A stretch of 64,000 bases of DNA from Pseudomonas oryzae (GCF_900104805.1 NZ_LT629751.1:682001-746000); one strand, 5' to 3'. Positions 44,617 to 59,463 are shown, numbered from the stretch's first letter. Numbers and translations: made by a program. Notes: generated by a model not told the origin, from the sequence alone.

Positions 44617-44998
44617 GTGCTGATCCTCGACTGGCTTCACGGGACGCCGTGGCTGCAGCCCGGCGCCGGAAATCCTCTCGGCCGTGCACCGCGCGGTCCT
44701 TGCGGGCATGGGCCAGGGGCGGTTCCAGCATGCCTGACCGGTCCCGGTGCTGCCAGCTTTAATTGCGGTGCAGCATGGGCGGTTGGTGCGGCAAGCCTTG
44801 ATATTAGCTGGTGATTCCGGGTTCTGATTTCGGATTGTTGAATTTTTTCTTGCAGTGCGATGCAGGGGAGGGCTGGCGCGGCCCGGGGTGATGGGTCGAG
44901 GCGCGGGGGCGAGGGCTTTTGTATCCGGCGCGGGGCGGCCACACTGAAGGCTGGCGATGCCGGGTGAGGAGGCCGATAGGCAGGGCGGCTCGTCGGAT
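44617..44998. other. Intergenic region between divergent phaC and edd
   Basis: No coding sequence supported. Contains the phaC leader and an AT-richer patch around 44820-44860 that could hold its promoter; the HexR-type operator begins at its right end. Confidence 0.5.
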
Positions 44999-45019
44999 AT
45001 GTTGTTTTTATAACAACAT
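44999..45019. promoter_or_regulatory. HexR-type operator before edd
   Basis: Perfect palindrome ATGTTGTT-ttttt/at-AACAACAT with 8-bp arms, containing TTGT-N7-ACAA, the reported Pseudomonas HexR target. It lies 89 bp before the edd ATG. HexR, encoded at 56232-57101, releases DNA when it binds KDPG. A related half-palindrome at 45062-45074 has a spacing of five and may be a second, weaker site. Confidence 0.75.
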
Positions 45020-45107
45020 AATATTCAGGTGAATCCTTTCACTTTGATTTTTCATGGTACATTGTTTTTTACAAAAACAAGGTAACCCGCATCCTGGAGT
45101 CGAACCA

Positions 45108-46934
45108 ATGCATCCTCGTGTCCTTGAGGTCACCCAGCGCCTGATCGAACGCAGCCGCGCCACCCGCGAGCGCTACCTGGCGATGATCCGTGCGGCGGCC
45201 AGCGCCGGGCCGCAGCGCGGCAAGCTGCAGTGCGCCAACTTCGCCCATGGGGTGGCCGGTTGCGGCGGTGGCGACAAGCAGCGCCTGCGCCTGCTGGACT
45301 CGGCCAACGTGGCCATCGTCACCGCCTACAACGACATGCTCTCGGCCCACCAGCCCTACGAGGACTATCCCGAGCGCATCCGCCAGGCGCTGCGCGACAT
45401 CGGCTCGGTCGGCCAGGTCGCCGGCGGCGTGCCGGCGATGTGCGACGGCGTCACCCAGGGCGAGCCGGGCATGGAGCTGGGCATCGCCAGCCGCGAGGTG
45501 ATCGCCATGTCCACCGCCGTGGCGCTGTCGCACAACATGTTCGACGCCGCGCTGTTCCTCGGCGTGTGCGACAAGATCGTCCCCGGCCTGCTGGTCGGCG
45601 CGCTGCGCTTCGGCCACCTGCCGGCGCTGTTCGTGCCCGCCGGGCCGATGCCCTCCGGACTGTCGAACAAGGAGAAGGCCGAGGTGCGCCAGCGCTACGC
45701 CGAGGGCAAGGCCAGCCGCGAGGAGCTGCTCGAGGCGGAGATGCAGGCCTACCACAGCCCCGGCACCTGCACCTTCTACGGCACCGCCAACACCAACCAG
45801 ATGTTGATGGAAGTGATGGGCCTGCACCTGCCGGGCTCGTCCTTCGTCAATCCGGGCACGCCGCTGCGCGATGCGCTGACCATCGAGGCGGCACGCCAGG
45901 TCACCCGCCTGACCCAGCAGAGCGGCCAGTTCCTGCCGCTGGCCGAGATCGTCGACGAGCGCGTGCTGGTCAACTCGGTGGTCGCCCTGCTCGCCACCGG
46001 CGGCTCGACCAACCACACCCTGCACCTGCCGGCCATCGCCCAGGCCGCCGGCATCCAGCTCACCTGGCAGGACATGGCCGACCTCTCCGAGGTGGTGCCG
46101 ACCCTGGCCCACGTCTATCCCAACGGCAAGGCCGACATCAACCAGTTCCACGCCGCCGGCGGGGTGGCCTTCCTGGTGCGCGAGCTGCTCGACGCCGGGC
46201 TGCTGCATGAGGACGTCAATACCGTGCTGGGCCGCGGCCTGCGTCGCTACACCCGGGAGCCGTTCCTCGACGGCGAACGTCCGGTGTGGCGCGAGGGCGC
46301 CATCGAGAGCCTCGACGAGAGCATCCTGCGCCCGGTGGCGCGGCCGTTCTCGGCCGAAGGCGGCCTGCGGGTGATGCAGGGCAACCTCGGTCGCGGGGTG
46401 ATGAAGGTCTCCGCGGTGGCGCCCGAGCACCAGGTGGTCGAGGCCGAGGCGCGGGTGTTCCACGACCAGCAGGCGCTGGCCGACGCCTTCAAGGCCGGCG
46501 AGCTGGATCGCGATCTGGTGGCGGTGATGCGCTTCCAGGGCCCGCGCAGCAACGGCATGCCCGAGCTGCACAAGATGACCCCCTACCTCGGCGTGCTGCA
46601 GGATCGCGGCTACAAGGTCGCGCTGGTCACCGACGGACGCATGTCCGGCGCCTCCGGCAAGGTGCCGGCGGCCATCCATGTCTGTCCCGAGGCGTTCGAC
46701 GGCGGGCCGCTGGCGCGGGTGCGCGACGGCGACCGCATCCGCGTCGACGGTCACACGGGCACCCTCGAGGTGCTGGTCGACGCCGCCGAGTTCGCCGCCC
46801 GCCAAGCGGCGCCCTGCGACCTGGAACCCAACGTCGGCACCGGCCGCGAGCTTTTCGCCTTCATGCGCCAGGCGTTCAGCAGCGCCGAACAGGGCGCCAG
46901 TGCCTTCACCGCCAGCCTGGAGAACCTGAAGTGA
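45108..46934 (+). CDS. edd: 6-Phosphogluconate dehydratase
   Basis: 608 residues, standard. Iron-sulfur cluster cysteines are in [26 protein letters not shown] and [13 protein letters not shown]; the C-terminal [14 protein letters not shown] motif is typical of the IlvD/Edd family. It converts 6-phosphogluconate to KDPG, the first step specific to the Entner-Doudoroff route. ATG 45108 has TGGAG upstream; the frame is open from 45054, which lies in the operator region. Overlaps glk by four bases (GTGA). Confidence 0.96.
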   Translation: MHPRVLEVTQRLIERSRATRERYLAMIRAAASAGPQRGKLQCANFAHGVAGCGGGDKQRLRLLDSANVAIVTAYNDMLSAHQPYEDYPERIRQALRDIGSVGQVAGGVPAMCDGVTQGEPGMELGIASREVIAMSTAVALSHNMFDAALFLGVCDKIVPGLLVGALRFGHLPALFVPAGPMPSGLSNKEKAEVRQRYAEGKASREELLEAEMQAYHSPGTCTFYGTANTNQMLMEVMGLHLPGSSFVNPGTPLRDALTIEAARQVTRLTQQSGQFLPLAEIVDERVLVNSVVALLATGGSTNHTLHLPAIAQAAGIQLTWQDMADLSEVVPTLAHVYPNGKADINQFHAAGGVAFLVRELLDAGLLHEDVNTVLGRGLRRYTREPFLDGERPVWREGAIESLDESILRPVARPFSAEGGLRVMQGNLGRGVMKVSAVAPEHQVVEAEARVFHDQQALADAFKAGELDRDLVAVMRFQGPRSNGMPELHKMTPYLGVLQDRGYKVALVTDGRMSGASGKVPAAIHVCPEAFDGGPLARVRDGDRIRVDGHTGTLEVLVDAAEFAARQAAPCDLEPNVGTGRELFAFMRQAFSSAEQGASAFTASLENLK

Positions 46935-47890
46935 AGCCGGTGCTGGTGGGGGACATCGGCGGCACCAATGCGCGCTTCGGCCTGTGGCGCGCCGAGCACC
47001 TGGAGGCGGTGCAGGTGCTGGCCACCGCCGACTTCGCCGGCCCGCAGCAGGCCATCGAACACTACCTCGCCGAGCAGGGTCTGGCCGCCGGCGACATCGC
47101 CGCGGTGTGCCTGGCGGTGGCCGGCCCGGTGCACGGCGAGCACTTCCACTTCACCAACAACCACTGGAGCCTCGCGCGCGGCGAGCTGGCCGCCGCCCTC
47201 GGTCTGCTGCCGGACGACCTGCTGCTGGTCAACGACTTCACCGCCATGGCCCTCGGCATGACCCGCCTGCGCCCGCACGAGTGGCTGCAGATCTGCCCGG
47301 GCGTGGCCGAGGCGGGCAGCCCGGTGGTGGTGATCGGTCCGGGCACCGGCCTCGGCGTCGGCACCCTGCTCCCGCTCGGCGGCGGGCGCTGGCGGGCGTT
47401 GCCGGGGGAGGGCGGTCACGTCGACCTGCCGGTCGGCAATCCGCGCGAGATGGCGCTGTGGCAGGTGCTGTACGAGCGCCTCGGCCACGTGCGCGCCGAG
47501 GACGTGCTTAGCGGCAACGGCCTGCTGCAGTTGTATCGCGCCAGCTGCAGCGTCGACGGTCACGAGCCGGTGCTGGCCTCGCCGGCGGAGATCACCGCCG
47601 CCGCGCTGGACGGCGACGCCCAGGCCGTGGCGGTGCTCGAGCAGTTCTGCGTGTGGCTCGGCCGGGTCGCCGGCAACAACGTGCTGACCCTTGGTGCGCG
47701 GGGCGGCGTGTATATAGTGGGGGGCGTGGTGCCGCGCTTCGCCGAGTTCTTCAAGGCCAGCGGCTTCGCCCGCGCCTTCGCCGACAAGGGCTGCATGAGC
47801 GGCTACTTCGACGGCATCCCGGTGTGGCTGGTGACCGCCGAGTACCCGGGGCTGGAGGGCGCCGGCGTGGCCTTGCAACAGTTGCTGTAG
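46931..47890 (+). CDS. glk: Glucokinase
   Basis: 319 residues from GTG 46931. Phosphate-binding [11 protein letters not shown] at the start, catalytic Asp in [20 protein letters not shown], and the EGGHVDLP zinc-like motif of bacterial hexokinases. Makes glucose 6-phosphate from imported glucose. Translationally coupled to edd. Its stop codon TAG is part of a palindromic repeat (47887-47940). Confidence 0.95.
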   Translation: MKPVLVGDIGGTNARFGLWRAEHLEAVQVLATADFAGPQQAIEHYLAEQGLAAGDIAAVCLAVAGPVHGEHFHFTNNHWSLARGELAAALGLLPDDLLLVNDFTAMALGMTRLRPHEWLQICPGVAEAGSPVVVIGPGTGLGVGTLLPLGGGRWRALPGEGGHVDLPVGNPREMALWQVLYERLGHVRAEDVLSGNGLLQLYRASCSVDGHEPVLASPAEITAAALDGDAQAVAVLEQFCVWLGRVAGNNVLTLGARGGVYIVGGVVPRFAEFFKASGFARAFADKGCMSGYFDGIPVWLVTAEYPGLEGAGVALQQLL

Positions 47891-47940
47891 GGAGCGTCCA
47901 GCGCACCACGGGCCCGCGCGGTGCGCATGGCGCACCCTGC
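47887..47940. repeat. Palindromic repeat, TGCGCC/GGCGCA family, overlapping the glk stop
   Basis: Arms 47887-47907 and 47920-47940 are inverted with five mismatches of 21. Third member of the family seen at 13562 and 20498. Confidence 0.65.
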
Positions 47941-47977
47941 GTTGGTTGGGTGAATCAGAACAACAAGGAAGGCCACC

Positions 47978-48709
47978 GTGAGCCAAGCCGGAAAATCCAT
48001 CCTGCTGGTCGACGACGACCAGGAAATCCGCGAGCTGCTGGATGCCTACCTGAGCCGTGCCGGCTTCCAGGTGCGCGCCGTCGCCGACGGCGCGGGCCTG
48101 CGCGCGGCCATGGCCGCCGAGCCGGCCGATCTGGTGATCCTCGACGTCATGCTGCCCGACGAGGACGGCTTCAGCCTGTGCCGCTGGGTGCGCGAGCACC
48201 AGCGCTTCGCCGCGGTGCCGGTGATCATGCTCACCGCCAGCTCCGACGAGGCCGACCGGGTGATCGGCCTGGAGCTGGGCGCCGACGACTACCTGGGCAA
48301 GCCGTTCAGCCCGCGCGAGCTGCTGGCGCGGATCAAGGCGCTGCTGCGCCGCGCCGGCTTCGGCCAGGAGCGCACGGCCGGCGAGGTGCTGGCCTTCGAC
48401 GAGTGGCGCCTGGACATGGTCAGCCACCGTCTGTTCCACCACGACGGCGAGGAGGTGATCCTCTCCGGCGCCGACTTCGCCCTGCTCAAACTGTTCCTCG
48501 ACCGCCCGCAGCAGATCCTCGACCGCGACACCATCGCCAGCGTCACCCGTGGCCGCGAGGTGATGCCGCTGGAGCGCATCGTCGACATGGCGGTCAGCCG
48601 CCTGCGCCAGCGTCTGCGCGACACCGGCAAGCCGCCGCGGCTTATCCGCACGGTGCGCGGCGCCGGCTACCTGCTGGCGGCGCAGGTCACGCCGCGTGCC
48701 CATGCCTAG
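47978..48709 (+). CDS. gltR: OmpR-family response regulator GltR
   Basis: 243 residues from GTG 47978, with AAGGAAGG upstream. Receiver domain with acidic pocket VDDD (11-14), phosphoacceptor Asp56 in LVILDVMLP, Thr in MLTAS, Lys in GKPFSP; winged-helix output domain from about 135. Controls glucose transport genes in Pseudomonas together with GtrS. The position between glk and gtrS and upstream of the gts genes matches P. aeruginosa. Overlaps gtrS by eight bases. Confidence 0.93.
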   Translation: MSQAGKSILLVDDDQEIRELLDAYLSRAGFQVRAVADGAGLRAAMAAEPADLVILDVMLPDEDGFSLCRWVREHQRFAAVPVIMLTASSDEADRVIGLELGADDYLGKPFSPRELLARIKALLRRAGFGQERTAGEVLAFDEWRLDMVSHRLFHHDGEEVILSGADFALLKLFLDRPQQILDRDTIASVTRGREVMPLERIVDMAVSRLRQRLRDTGKPPRLIRTVRGAGYLLAAQVTPRAHA

Positions 48710-50141
48710 CCGCTGGCGCCTGGTGCCGCGCTCGCTGCTCGGGCGCATGCTGCTGCTCACCCTGCTGGCGGTGCTGCTGGCGCAGGTGCTGTCCAGCCTG
48801 ATCTGGCTGTCGCAGCTGCGCGCCAGCCAGATGGAAGGGCTGGTCAGCACCGCGCGCAGCCTGGCGCAGTCGATGGTGGCCAGCGTCAGCTACTTCCGCT
48901 CGCTGCCGGTGGGCTACCGGCCGATGGTCCTCGACCAGCTGCGCAGCATGGGCGGCACGCGCTTCTTCGTCTCGCTCAACGACAAGCCGCTGGAGATGCC
49001 GGTGCTGGCGGAAACCCCGCGCAAGCGTGCGGTGATCGACGAGGTGGAGAGGGTGCTGCGCGAGCGCCTCGGCAAGCAGGTGGAGATCTCGCTGCACTTC
49101 GTCAGCCCGGACGACCTGCGCGTGTTCAACAGCGGCCTCAAGCTCAACGAGCTGCCGCGCTCCTGGGCGCACTACGCGCTGAGCCTGGAGCCGCTCGATC
49201 CGCCGATCCTGGTCACCCAGATCCGCATCGGCGAGGGCGAGTGGCTGTACCTCGCCTCGCTGCTGCCCGAGCCCTACGCCAATCTCGAGGATGATGGCCT
49301 GCCGCGCCAGCAGCTGTGGTTCATCCTGCTCACCAGCGGTTTCCTGCTGCTGTTCATCGGTCTGCTGGTGCACTGGCAGAGCCGCCCGCTCAAGCGCCTG
49401 GCGACCGCGGCGCGGGAGATGTCGCTGGGCGCCGAGGTCGAGCCGCTGGCCGAGGCCGGCGGCAGCGAGGTGGTCGAGGTGAGCCGCGCCTTCAACAGCA
49501 TGCGCGAGCGCATCAGCCGCTATCTGAGCGAACGCAGCCAGCTGTTCAGCGCGATTTCCCACGACCTGCGCACGCCGATCACCCGTCTGCGCCTGCGCGT
49601 CGAGCTGCTCGACGACGAGGGGCTGCAGGCCAGGTTCAGTCGCGACCTCGACGAGCTGGAGCTGCTGGTCAAGGGCGCCCTGCAGTGCGTCAAGGACACC
49701 GACATCCACGAGAACATCGAGCAGGTCGACCTCAACCATCTGCTGCTCGGCCTGGTCGAACCCTACCTCGGCAGCGGCCGGGTCAGCCTCGACGGTGCGG
49801 CACTGACCGCCTATCCCGGCAAGCCGCTGGCCCTGCGCCGCTGCATCGGCAACCTGCTGGACAACGCGCTGAAGTACGGCCAGCGCGCCCACCTGCACAT
49901 CGAGGACGACGCCGAGGCGTTCGTCCTGCACGTCGACGACGAGGGGCCGGGGGTGCCGGAGCAGAAGCTCGAGCAGGTGTTCGAGCCGCACTTCCGCCTG
50001 GCCAGCCAGCAGCAGGGCTACGGCCTGGGCCTCGGTATCGCGCGCAACCTGGCGCACAGTCACGGCGGCGAGCTGAGCCTGCGCAACCTGCGCGAGGGCG
50101 GCCTGCGCGTGACCCTGTGGCTGCCGCGCCAGGGCGCCTGA
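48702..50141 (+). CDS. gtrS: Sensor histidine kinase GtrS
   Basis: 479 residues. Membrane segments at about 13-33 and 205-223 bracket a periplasmic sensor domain; a HAMP follows. H box SAISHDLRTPITRLR, N box NLLDNALKYG, G boxes DEGPGV and GLGLGIAR are all intact. It senses 2-ketogluconate or related metabolites and phosphorylates GltR in Pseudomonas. A GTG at 48696 is an alternative start two codons earlier. Confidence 0.93.
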   Translation: MPSRWRLVPRSLLGRMLLLTLLAVLLAQVLSSLIWLSQLRASQMEGLVSTARSLAQSMVASVSYFRSLPVGYRPMVLDQLRSMGGTRFFVSLNDKPLEMPVLAETPRKRAVIDEVERVLRERLGKQVEISLHFVSPDDLRVFNSGLKLNELPRSWAHYALSLEPLDPPILVTQIRIGEGEWLYLASLLPEPYANLEDDGLPRQQLWFILLTSGFLLLFIGLLVHWQSRPLKRLATAAREMSLGAEVEPLAEAGGSEVVEVSRAFNSMRERISRYLSERSQLFSAISHDLRTPITRLRLRVELLDDEGLQARFSRDLDELELLVKGALQCVKDTDIHENIEQVDLNHLLLGLVEPYLGSGRVSLDGAALTAYPGKPLALRRCIGNLLDNALKYGQRAHLHIEDDAEAFVLHVDDEGPGVPEQKLEQVFEPHFRLASQQQGYGLGLGIARNLAHSHGGELSLRNLREGGLRVTLWLPRQGA

Positions 50142-50156
50142 GTTCTTCCATTCCCT

Positions 50157-50212
50157 GTAGGGACGAATTCATTCGCCTTGGCGGGGCATTTTGGCGAATG
50201 AATTCGCCCCTG
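50157..50212. repeat. GAATTCATTCGCC-family palindrome
   Basis: Arms 50157-50177 and 50193-50212. It lies just after gtrS and before the glucose-importer promoter region (about 50213-50371). Confidence 0.88.
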
Positions 50213-50371
50213 CGCCATGCCATGGGGGCGTGACAAATCCCGCCTTTTGTAACCAGTCCGTGACCTTCCACCATCCCTTTGTTACCCGCGCCGCTGCGGG
50301 GCGTGGGTAGACTTCAGGACAAGGCAAGCACTCCGACTTGCAAGCGATAAGAACAAAAAGGTAAGCCATCG

Positions 50372-51625
50372 ATGAATGCCATCTCCCGCCTGACCGCTGT
50401 CGTTTCCCTCGCCTCGCTGTTGCCGCTGTCCGCCCTCGCCGGCGAAGTGGAAGTCCTGCACTGGTGGACTTCCGGCGGCGAGAAACGCGCCGCCGATACT
50501 CTGCAGAAACTCGTCGAAGAGAAGGGCCACAGCTGGAAGGACTTCGCCGTCGCCGGTGGCGGCGGCGAGGCGGCCATGACCGTGCTGAAGACCCGCGCAG
50601 TGTCCGGCAACCCGCCGTCCGCGGCGCAGATCAAGGGCCCGGACATCCAGGAGTGGGGCGAGCTCGGTCTGCTCGCCGAGATGGACGAGGTGGCCGGCGA
50701 AGGCCAGTGGGACCAGCTGCTGTCGCCGCAGGTGGCCGACATCATGAAGTACGACGGCCACTACGTCGCCGTGCCGGTCAACGTGCACCGGGTCAACTGG
50801 CTGTGGATCAACCCCGAGGTGTTCGCCAAGGCCGGCGCCACGCCGCCGACCACCCTCGCCGAGTTCTTCGCCGCCGCCGACAAGCTCAAGGCCGCCGGCT
50901 TCATCGCCGTCGCCCACGGTGGCCAGCCGTGGCAGGACGGCACCCTGTTCGAGGACCTGGTGCTGAGCATCCTCGGCCCGCAGGGCTTCCACAAGGCGTT
51001 CGTCGAACAGGACAAGGCGACCCTCACCGGTGCGCAGATGGTCGAGGTGTTCGCCGCCCTCAAGAAGCTGCGCGGCTACATCGACGCCGACGCCGCCGGC
51101 CGCGACTGGAACACCGCCGCCGGCCTGGTGATCAACGGCAAGGCCGGCATGCAGATCATGGGCGACTGGGCGAAGAGCGAGTGGAGCGCCGCCGGCAAGG
51201 TGGCGGGCAAGGACTACCAGTGCCTGCCGTTCCCCGGCACCCAGGGCAGCTTCGCCTACAACATCGACTCGCTGGCCATGTTCGCCCTCAAGGACGACGC
51301 CGACCGCAAGGCGCAGGCCGACCTGGCGCGCACCGTGCTCGAGCCGCAGTTCCAGCAGTTTTTCAACCAGAACAAGGGCTCGATCCCGGTGCGCCTCGAC
51401 CAGGACATGAGCAGCTTCGACGCCTGCGCCCAGCAGTCCATGCAGGACTTCAAGCAGGCGGCCGCGGGCGGTGGCCTGCAGCCCAGCCTGGCCCACGGCA
51501 TGGCCGCCTCCAGCTACGTGCAGGGCGCGGTGTTCGACGTGGTGACCAACTTCTTCAACGACCCGGCTGCCGACCCGCAGAAGGCGGCGCAGCAACTGGC
51601 CGCCGCGATCCAGGCGGTGCAGTAA
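50372..51625 (+). CDS. gtsA: Glucose ABC transporter substrate-binding protein
   Basis: 417 residues with Sec signal peptide of 23 (ends LSALA). Family 1 extracellular solute-binding protein: [43 protein letters not shown]. Known as GtsA or GltB in Pseudomonas. First gene of the importer operon; a palindromic repeat separates it from the permeases, which could help keep the binding protein mRNA abundant. Confidence 0.94.
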   Translation: MNAISRLTAVVSLASLLPLSALAGEVEVLHWWTSGGEKRAADTLQKLVEEKGHSWKDFAVAGGGGEAAMTVLKTRAVSGNPPSAAQIKGPDIQEWGELGLLAEMDEVAGEGQWDQLLSPQVADIMKYDGHYVAVPVNVHRVNWLWINPEVFAKAGATPPTTLAEFFAAADKLKAAGFIAVAHGGQPWQDGTLFEDLVLSILGPQGFHKAFVEQDKATLTGAQMVEVFAALKKLRGYIDADAAGRDWNTAAGLVINGKAGMQIMGDWAKSEWSAAGKVAGKDYQCLPFPGTQGSFAYNIDSLAMFALKDDADRKAQADLARTVLEPQFQQFFNQNKGSIPVRLDQDMSSFDACAQQSMQDFKQAAAGGGLQPSLAHGMAASSYVQGAVFDVVTNFFNDPAADPQKAAQQLAAAIQAVQ

Positions 51626-51726
51626 GCGGTCGGGCCGCCGCCTGAGCGGCGGCCCCCAATCCCCGGCTCTCCCCATTGGCACAGGCCTCCCGGCCCGCGC
51701 CCCGGGATCGGCCGTGCCCGAAAACC

Positions 51727-51784
51727 GTAGGAGCCAGCTCGCTGGCGATCAGAACTTGGCTATCGCCAGCACGCTGGCTCCTAC
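51727..51784. repeat. GTAGGAGCCAGC-type Pseudomonas palindromic repeat
   Basis: Arms 51727-51749 and 51762-51784 are inverted and nearly identical. Of the widespread Pseudomonas 'GTAGGAGC...GCTCCTAC' repeat type. Between gtsA and gtsB. Confidence 0.9.
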
Positions 51785-51824
51785 AGGGTTCATGCCGCGA
51801 CGCATGCGTCGCAAGGAGTGATCG

Positions 51825-52733
51825 ATGTCCTCAATCGCAGTCTTCGCCAGGCCCTCGCCGCTGGACGCATTGCAGCGCTGGCTGCCCAAGCTGGTGCTGG
51901 CGCCGAGCATGCTGATCGTGCTGGTCGGCTTCTACGGCTACATCCTGTGGACCTTCGTGCTGTCCTTCACCAACTCGCGCTTCATGCCCAGCTACAAGTG
52001 GGTGGGCCTGCAGCAGTACCAGCGCCTGCTGGACAACGACCGCTGGTGGGTGGCCAGCCAGAACCTGCTGGTCTACGGCGGGCTGTTCATCGCCATCAGC
52101 CTGGTGCTCGGCGTGCTGCTCGCCGTGCTGCTCGACCAGCGCGTGCGTCGCGAGGGCTTCATCCGCACCGTCTACCTGTACCCGATGGCGCTGTCGATGA
52201 TCGTCACCGGCACCGCCTGGAAGTGGCTGCTCAACCCCGGTCTCGGCCTCGACAAGCTGCTGCGCGACTGGGGCTGGGAAGGTTTCCGCTTCGACTGGCT
52301 GGTCGACCCCGACCGCGTCGTCTACTGCCTGGTGATCGCCGCGGTGTGGCAGTCCTCGGGCTTCGTCATGGCGCTGTTCCTCGCCGGCCTGCGCGGCGTC
52401 GACCAGTCGATCATCCGCGCCGCCCAGGTCGACGGCGCCAGCCTGCCGACCATCTACCTGCGCATCGTGCTGCCCAGTCTGGGGCCGGTGTTCTTCAGTG
52501 CGCTGATGATCCTCGCCCACATCGCCATCAAGAGCTTCGACCTGGTGGCGGCGATGACCGCCGGCGGCCCCGGCTACGCCTCCGACCTGCCGGCGATGTT
52601 CATGTACGCCCACACCTTCACCCGCGGCCAGATGGGCCTCGGCGCCGCCAGCGCGATGCTGATGCTCGGCGCGGTGCTGGCGATCCTGGTGCCCTACCTG
52701 TACTCCGAGCTGAGGAACAAGCGCCATGCCTAA
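51825..52733 (+). CDS. gtsB: Glucose ABC transporter permease 1
   Basis: 302 residues, six membrane helices, first at about 25-48 (VLAPSMLIVLVGFYGYILWT). MalF-like EAA loop DQSIIRAAQVDGASLPTIYLRIVLPSLG. Known as GtsB or GltF. Overlaps gtsC by eight bases. Confidence 0.94.
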   Translation: MSSIAVFARPSPLDALQRWLPKLVLAPSMLIVLVGFYGYILWTFVLSFTNSRFMPSYKWVGLQQYQRLLDNDRWWVASQNLLVYGGLFIAISLVLGVLLAVLLDQRVRREGFIRTVYLYPMALSMIVTGTAWKWLLNPGLGLDKLLRDWGWEGFRFDWLVDPDRVVYCLVIAAVWQSSGFVMALFLAGLRGVDQSIIRAAQVDGASLPTIYLRIVLPSLGPVFFSALMILAHIAIKSFDLVAAMTAGGPGYASDLPAMFMYAHTFTRGQMGLGAASAMLMLGAVLAILVPYLYSELRNKRHA

Positions 52734-53562
52734 GCAACCCACTTTCAGCCTCAGCCGCCTGGCGATCTACGCCACGCTGATCCTGGCCTGCGCCGTCTAC
52801 CTGGTGCCGCTGGTGGTGATGCTGCTGACCAGCTTCAAGACCCCGGACGACATCCGCAGCGGCAACCTGCTGTCGATCCCGGACGTGTTCACCCTGATCG
52901 GCTGGGTCAAGGCCTGGGACAGCGTCGGCGGCTTCTTCTGGAACTCGGTGAAGATCACCGTGCCGGCGGTGATCATCTCCACCCTGCTCGGCGCGCTGAA
53001 CGGCTATGTGCTGTCGATGTGGCGCTTCCGCGGCTCGCAGCTGTTCTTCGGCCTGCTGCTGTTCGGCTGCTTCCTGCCGTTCCAGGTGGTGCTGCTGCCG
53101 GCGTCCTTCACCCTCGGCCAGTTCGGCCTGGCCAACACCACCGGTGGCCTGGTGTTGGTCCATGTGGTCTACGGCCTGGCGTTCACCACGCTGTTCTTCC
53201 GCAACTTCTACGTGAGCATCCCGGAAGCCCTGGTGCGTGCCGCGCGGCTCGACGGCGCGGGGTTCTTCACCATCTTCGGGCGCATCCTGCTGCCGATGTC
53301 GATCCCCACCATCATGGTCTGCCTGATCTGGCAGTTCACCCAGATCTGGAACGACTTCCTGTTCGGCGTGGTGTTCGCCAGCGGCGACAGCCAGCCGATC
53401 ACCGTGGCCCTGAACAACCTGGTGAACACCAGCACCGGGGCCAAGGAATACAACGTCGACATGGCCGCCGCGCTGATCGCCGGCCTGCCCACCCTGCTGG
53501 TCTACGTATTCGCCGGCAAATACTTCCTGCGCGGCCTCACCGCCGGCGCCGTCAAAGGCTGA
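52726..53562 (+). CDS. gtsC: Glucose ABC transporter permease 2
   Basis: 278 residues, six membrane helices, MalG-like. EAA loop EALVRAARLDGAGFFTIFGR. Pairs with GtsB to form the channel. Twelve bases separate its stop from the ATPase start, with GAGGAGC as ribosome site. Confidence 0.94.
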   Translation: MPKQPTFSLSRLAIYATLILACAVYLVPLVVMLLTSFKTPDDIRSGNLLSIPDVFTLIGWVKAWDSVGGFFWNSVKITVPAVIISTLLGALNGYVLSMWRFRGSQLFFGLLLFGCFLPFQVVLLPASFTLGQFGLANTTGGLVLVHVVYGLAFTTLFFRNFYVSIPEALVRAARLDGAGFFTIFGRILLPMSIPTIMVCLIWQFTQIWNDFLFGVVFASGDSQPITVALNNLVNTSTGAKEYNVDMAAALIAGLPTLLVYVFAGKYFLRGLTAGAVKG

Positions 53563-53574
53563 GGAGCACTTTTC

Positions 53575-54732
<1,158 letters not shown>

Positions 54733-54801
54733 GCACGCAGCTCCTACCGAAAAGACCACGCCGGCTGGTTCAGCCGGCAATCCATGGCAACACAACAATA
54801 A

Positions 54802-56040
<1,239 letters not shown>

Positions 56041-56104
56041 TGAGCGCCGCGCTGACCGTCAGTGAGCCGTGGCGTAGCGGCCTGGGGCGAGGGGGGGGCC
56101 GTCT

Positions 56105-56193
56105 GGAGGGGCGGATTCATTCGCCAAGGGTCGTGCAACGACCCCGGGATGGGGCAGTCCTTCGGCCTGTCTGGCGAATGAATTCGCCCCTAC
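56105..56193. repeat. GAATTCATTCGCC-family palindrome
   Basis: Arms 56105-56125 and 56173-56193 with a longer centre (47 bp) than other copies, itself containing GGGTCGTGCAACGACCC. Between the convergent porin gene and hexR. Confidence 0.88.
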
Positions 56194-56231
56194 GGAAGCA
56201 CGAGGGCGGTCTCGGGGCTGTGCGGTGGCGC

Positions 56232-57101
56232 TCAGCCCAGCTCCTCGTCGCTCGGGTAGCGGGTGGCGTTGAGGCTTTCCTTGATCTTACGCAGGTGCGG
56301 CTGGAAGTCCACGCCGCGGCGCAGGGTCACCCCGGTGGCCAGCACGTCGAGCACGGCGAGCTGGATGATCCGCGAGGTCATCGGCATGTAGATGTCGGTG
56401 TCCTCCGGCAGCGGGATGTCCAGGCTGACCGTGCAGGTCCTGGCCAGCGGCGAGCCGGCGGCGGTCAGGCCGAGCACCGAGGCGCCGTTCTGCCGGGCGA
56501 TGCGCGCCACCTCGACCAGCTCGCGGGTGCGCCCGGTGTAGGAAATGATCACGAACAGGTCGCCGGTGTACGCCACCGAGGCGAGCATGCGCTGCATCAG
56601 CACGTCGGAGTGGGCCGACACCGCGAGGTTGAAGCGGAAGAACTTGTGCTGCGCGTCGAGCGCCACCGAGGCCGAGGCGCCGAGGCCGAAGAAGTGGATC
56701 TGCCGGGCCTGGATCATCAGGTCCACCGCCTGGCTGATCAGCTGCGGGTCGAGGCTCTGGCAGGCGCTGTCCAGCGAGGCGATGGTGCTGCCGAAGATCT
56801 TGCGGATGTAGTCCGCCGGCGCGTCGTCCGGCTCCACCGCGCGGCTGACGTAGGCGGCGCCGCTGGCCAGGCTCTGCGCCAGCTGCATCTTCAGCTCGGG
56901 GTAGCCGTTGACGCCGAAGGAGCGGCAGAAACGGTTCACCGTCGGCTCGCTGACCTGCGCGGCCTGGGCCAGCGCGGCGATGCTGAAGCGGGTGGCCTGC
57001 TGCGGGTCGCGCAGGATCGTCTCGGCGACCTTGCGCTCGGCCTTGTTGAGCTCTTCGAGGCGGCTCTGGATCTGCTCCAGAAGGTTGTGCACGCGATCCA
57101 T
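56232..57101 (-). CDS. hexR: RpiR-family regulator HexR
   Basis: 289 residues. N-terminal helix-turn-helix ([20 protein letters not shown], about 40-60) and C-terminal SIS sugar-phosphate domain ([30 protein letters not shown]). Represses zwf-pgl-eda and edd-glk until KDPG binds the SIS domain. ATG 57101 has AGGAAC upstream; ATG 57116 is an alternative. Divergent from zwf with a shared 172-bp control region. Confidence 0.94.
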   Translation of the reverse strand: MDRVHNLLEQIQSRLEELNKAERKVAETILRDPQQATRFSIAALAQAAQVSEPTVNRFCRSFGVNGYPELKMQLAQSLASGAAYVSRAVEPDDAPADYIRKIFGSTIASLDSACQSLDPQLISQAVDLMIQARQIHFFGLGASASVALDAQHKFFRFNLAVSAHSDVLMQRMLASVAYTGDLFVIISYTGRTRELVEVARIARQNGASVLGLTAAGSPLARTCTVSLDIPLPEDTDIYMPMTSRIIQLAVLDVLATGVTLRRGVDFQPHLRKIKESLNATRYPSDEELG

Positions 57102-57188
57102 CGGGGTTCCTGGCATGGGGACTGCAATCGGTGGCCTATCGTACTGAGCGGCTCGGGGGGCGGCCACCGGAATATCGGCTCTGAAGAA

Positions 57189-57208
57189 ATGTAGTTTTAT
57201 TACTACAT
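57189..57208. promoter_or_regulatory. HexR-type operator in the hexR-zwf control region
   Basis: Palindrome ATGTAGT-tttatt-ACTACAT (57189-57208) with 7-bp arms, 66 bp before the zwf start. It resembles the operator before edd (TGTTGT...ACAACA), and lies where HexR acts in Pseudomonas. Confidence 0.78.
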
Positions 57209-57273
57209 TTTTATTGATGAAACGATTCATCAGGTGTATTCATGAACGCATGTTTGATAGAAGAACAAATACC

Positions 57274-58729
<1,456 letters not shown>

Positions 58730-58743
<14 letters not shown>

Positions 58744-59446
58744 TCTCGACCTGCCGGCGCAGGTCATCGGCTTCACCCTGAGCGACCCCTTGCAGCTCGC
58801 TGGCGAACTGGCGCTGGCCGTGGCCAATGCGCTGCGTGCGGCCATTGCCGAACGCGGCCGGGCGACCCTGGTGGTGTCCGGCGGGCGCAGCCCGGTGGAG
58901 TTCTTCAAGCGCCTGTCGGCGCAGCCGCTGGACTGGTCGAAGGTGGTGGTCAGCCTCGCCGACGAGCGCTGGGTGCCGGTCGGTCACCCCGACAGCAACG
59001 AGGGCCTGGTGCGCCGCCATCTGCTGCAGGGCGAGGCGGCCGCCGCGCGCTTCGTCGGCCTGTACCGGCCGGCGGCCAGCCTGGCCGAGGCCGCCGACCT
59101 CGCCGATCGGGCGCTGGCCGAGCTGCCGCAGCCGATCGACGTGCTGGTGCTGGGCATGGGCGAGGACGGCCACACCGCCTCGCTGTTCCCCGGCAGCCCG
59201 CAGCTGGCCGAAGCGCTCGACCCCGCCTGTGCGGCGCGCTGCCTGCCGATGCTGGCGCCCGGCGTGCCACACCAGCGCCTCAGCCTGACCCTGCCGCTGC
59301 TCGCCGGCGCCCGCCTGCGCCTCTTGGCGCTGCAGGGCCAGGGCAAGCTGGCGACCCTGCGCGACGCGCTGGCCGGCGGCGACGCGCAGCAGATGCCGAT
59401 CCGCGCCTTCCTCAACCTTCCCCTCGAACTCTACTGGTGCCCCTGA
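58730..59446 (+). CDS. pgl: 6-Phosphogluconolactonase
   Basis: 238 residues, the normal length, from ATG 58730 with GGAG five bases ahead and lying within the zwf 3' end. Motifs [22 protein letters not shown] and [15 protein letters not shown]. Hydrolyses 6-phosphogluconolactone to 6-phosphogluconate. In the zwf-pgl-eda operon. Confidence 0.96.
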
Positions 59447-59463
59447 GCCCGAAGGACAGTCCC

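Noticed and set aside
45062-45074. Second HexR operator before edd
   Set aside because: TTGT and ACAA are present but separated by five bases instead of seven or eight, so it is not listed as a separate site.
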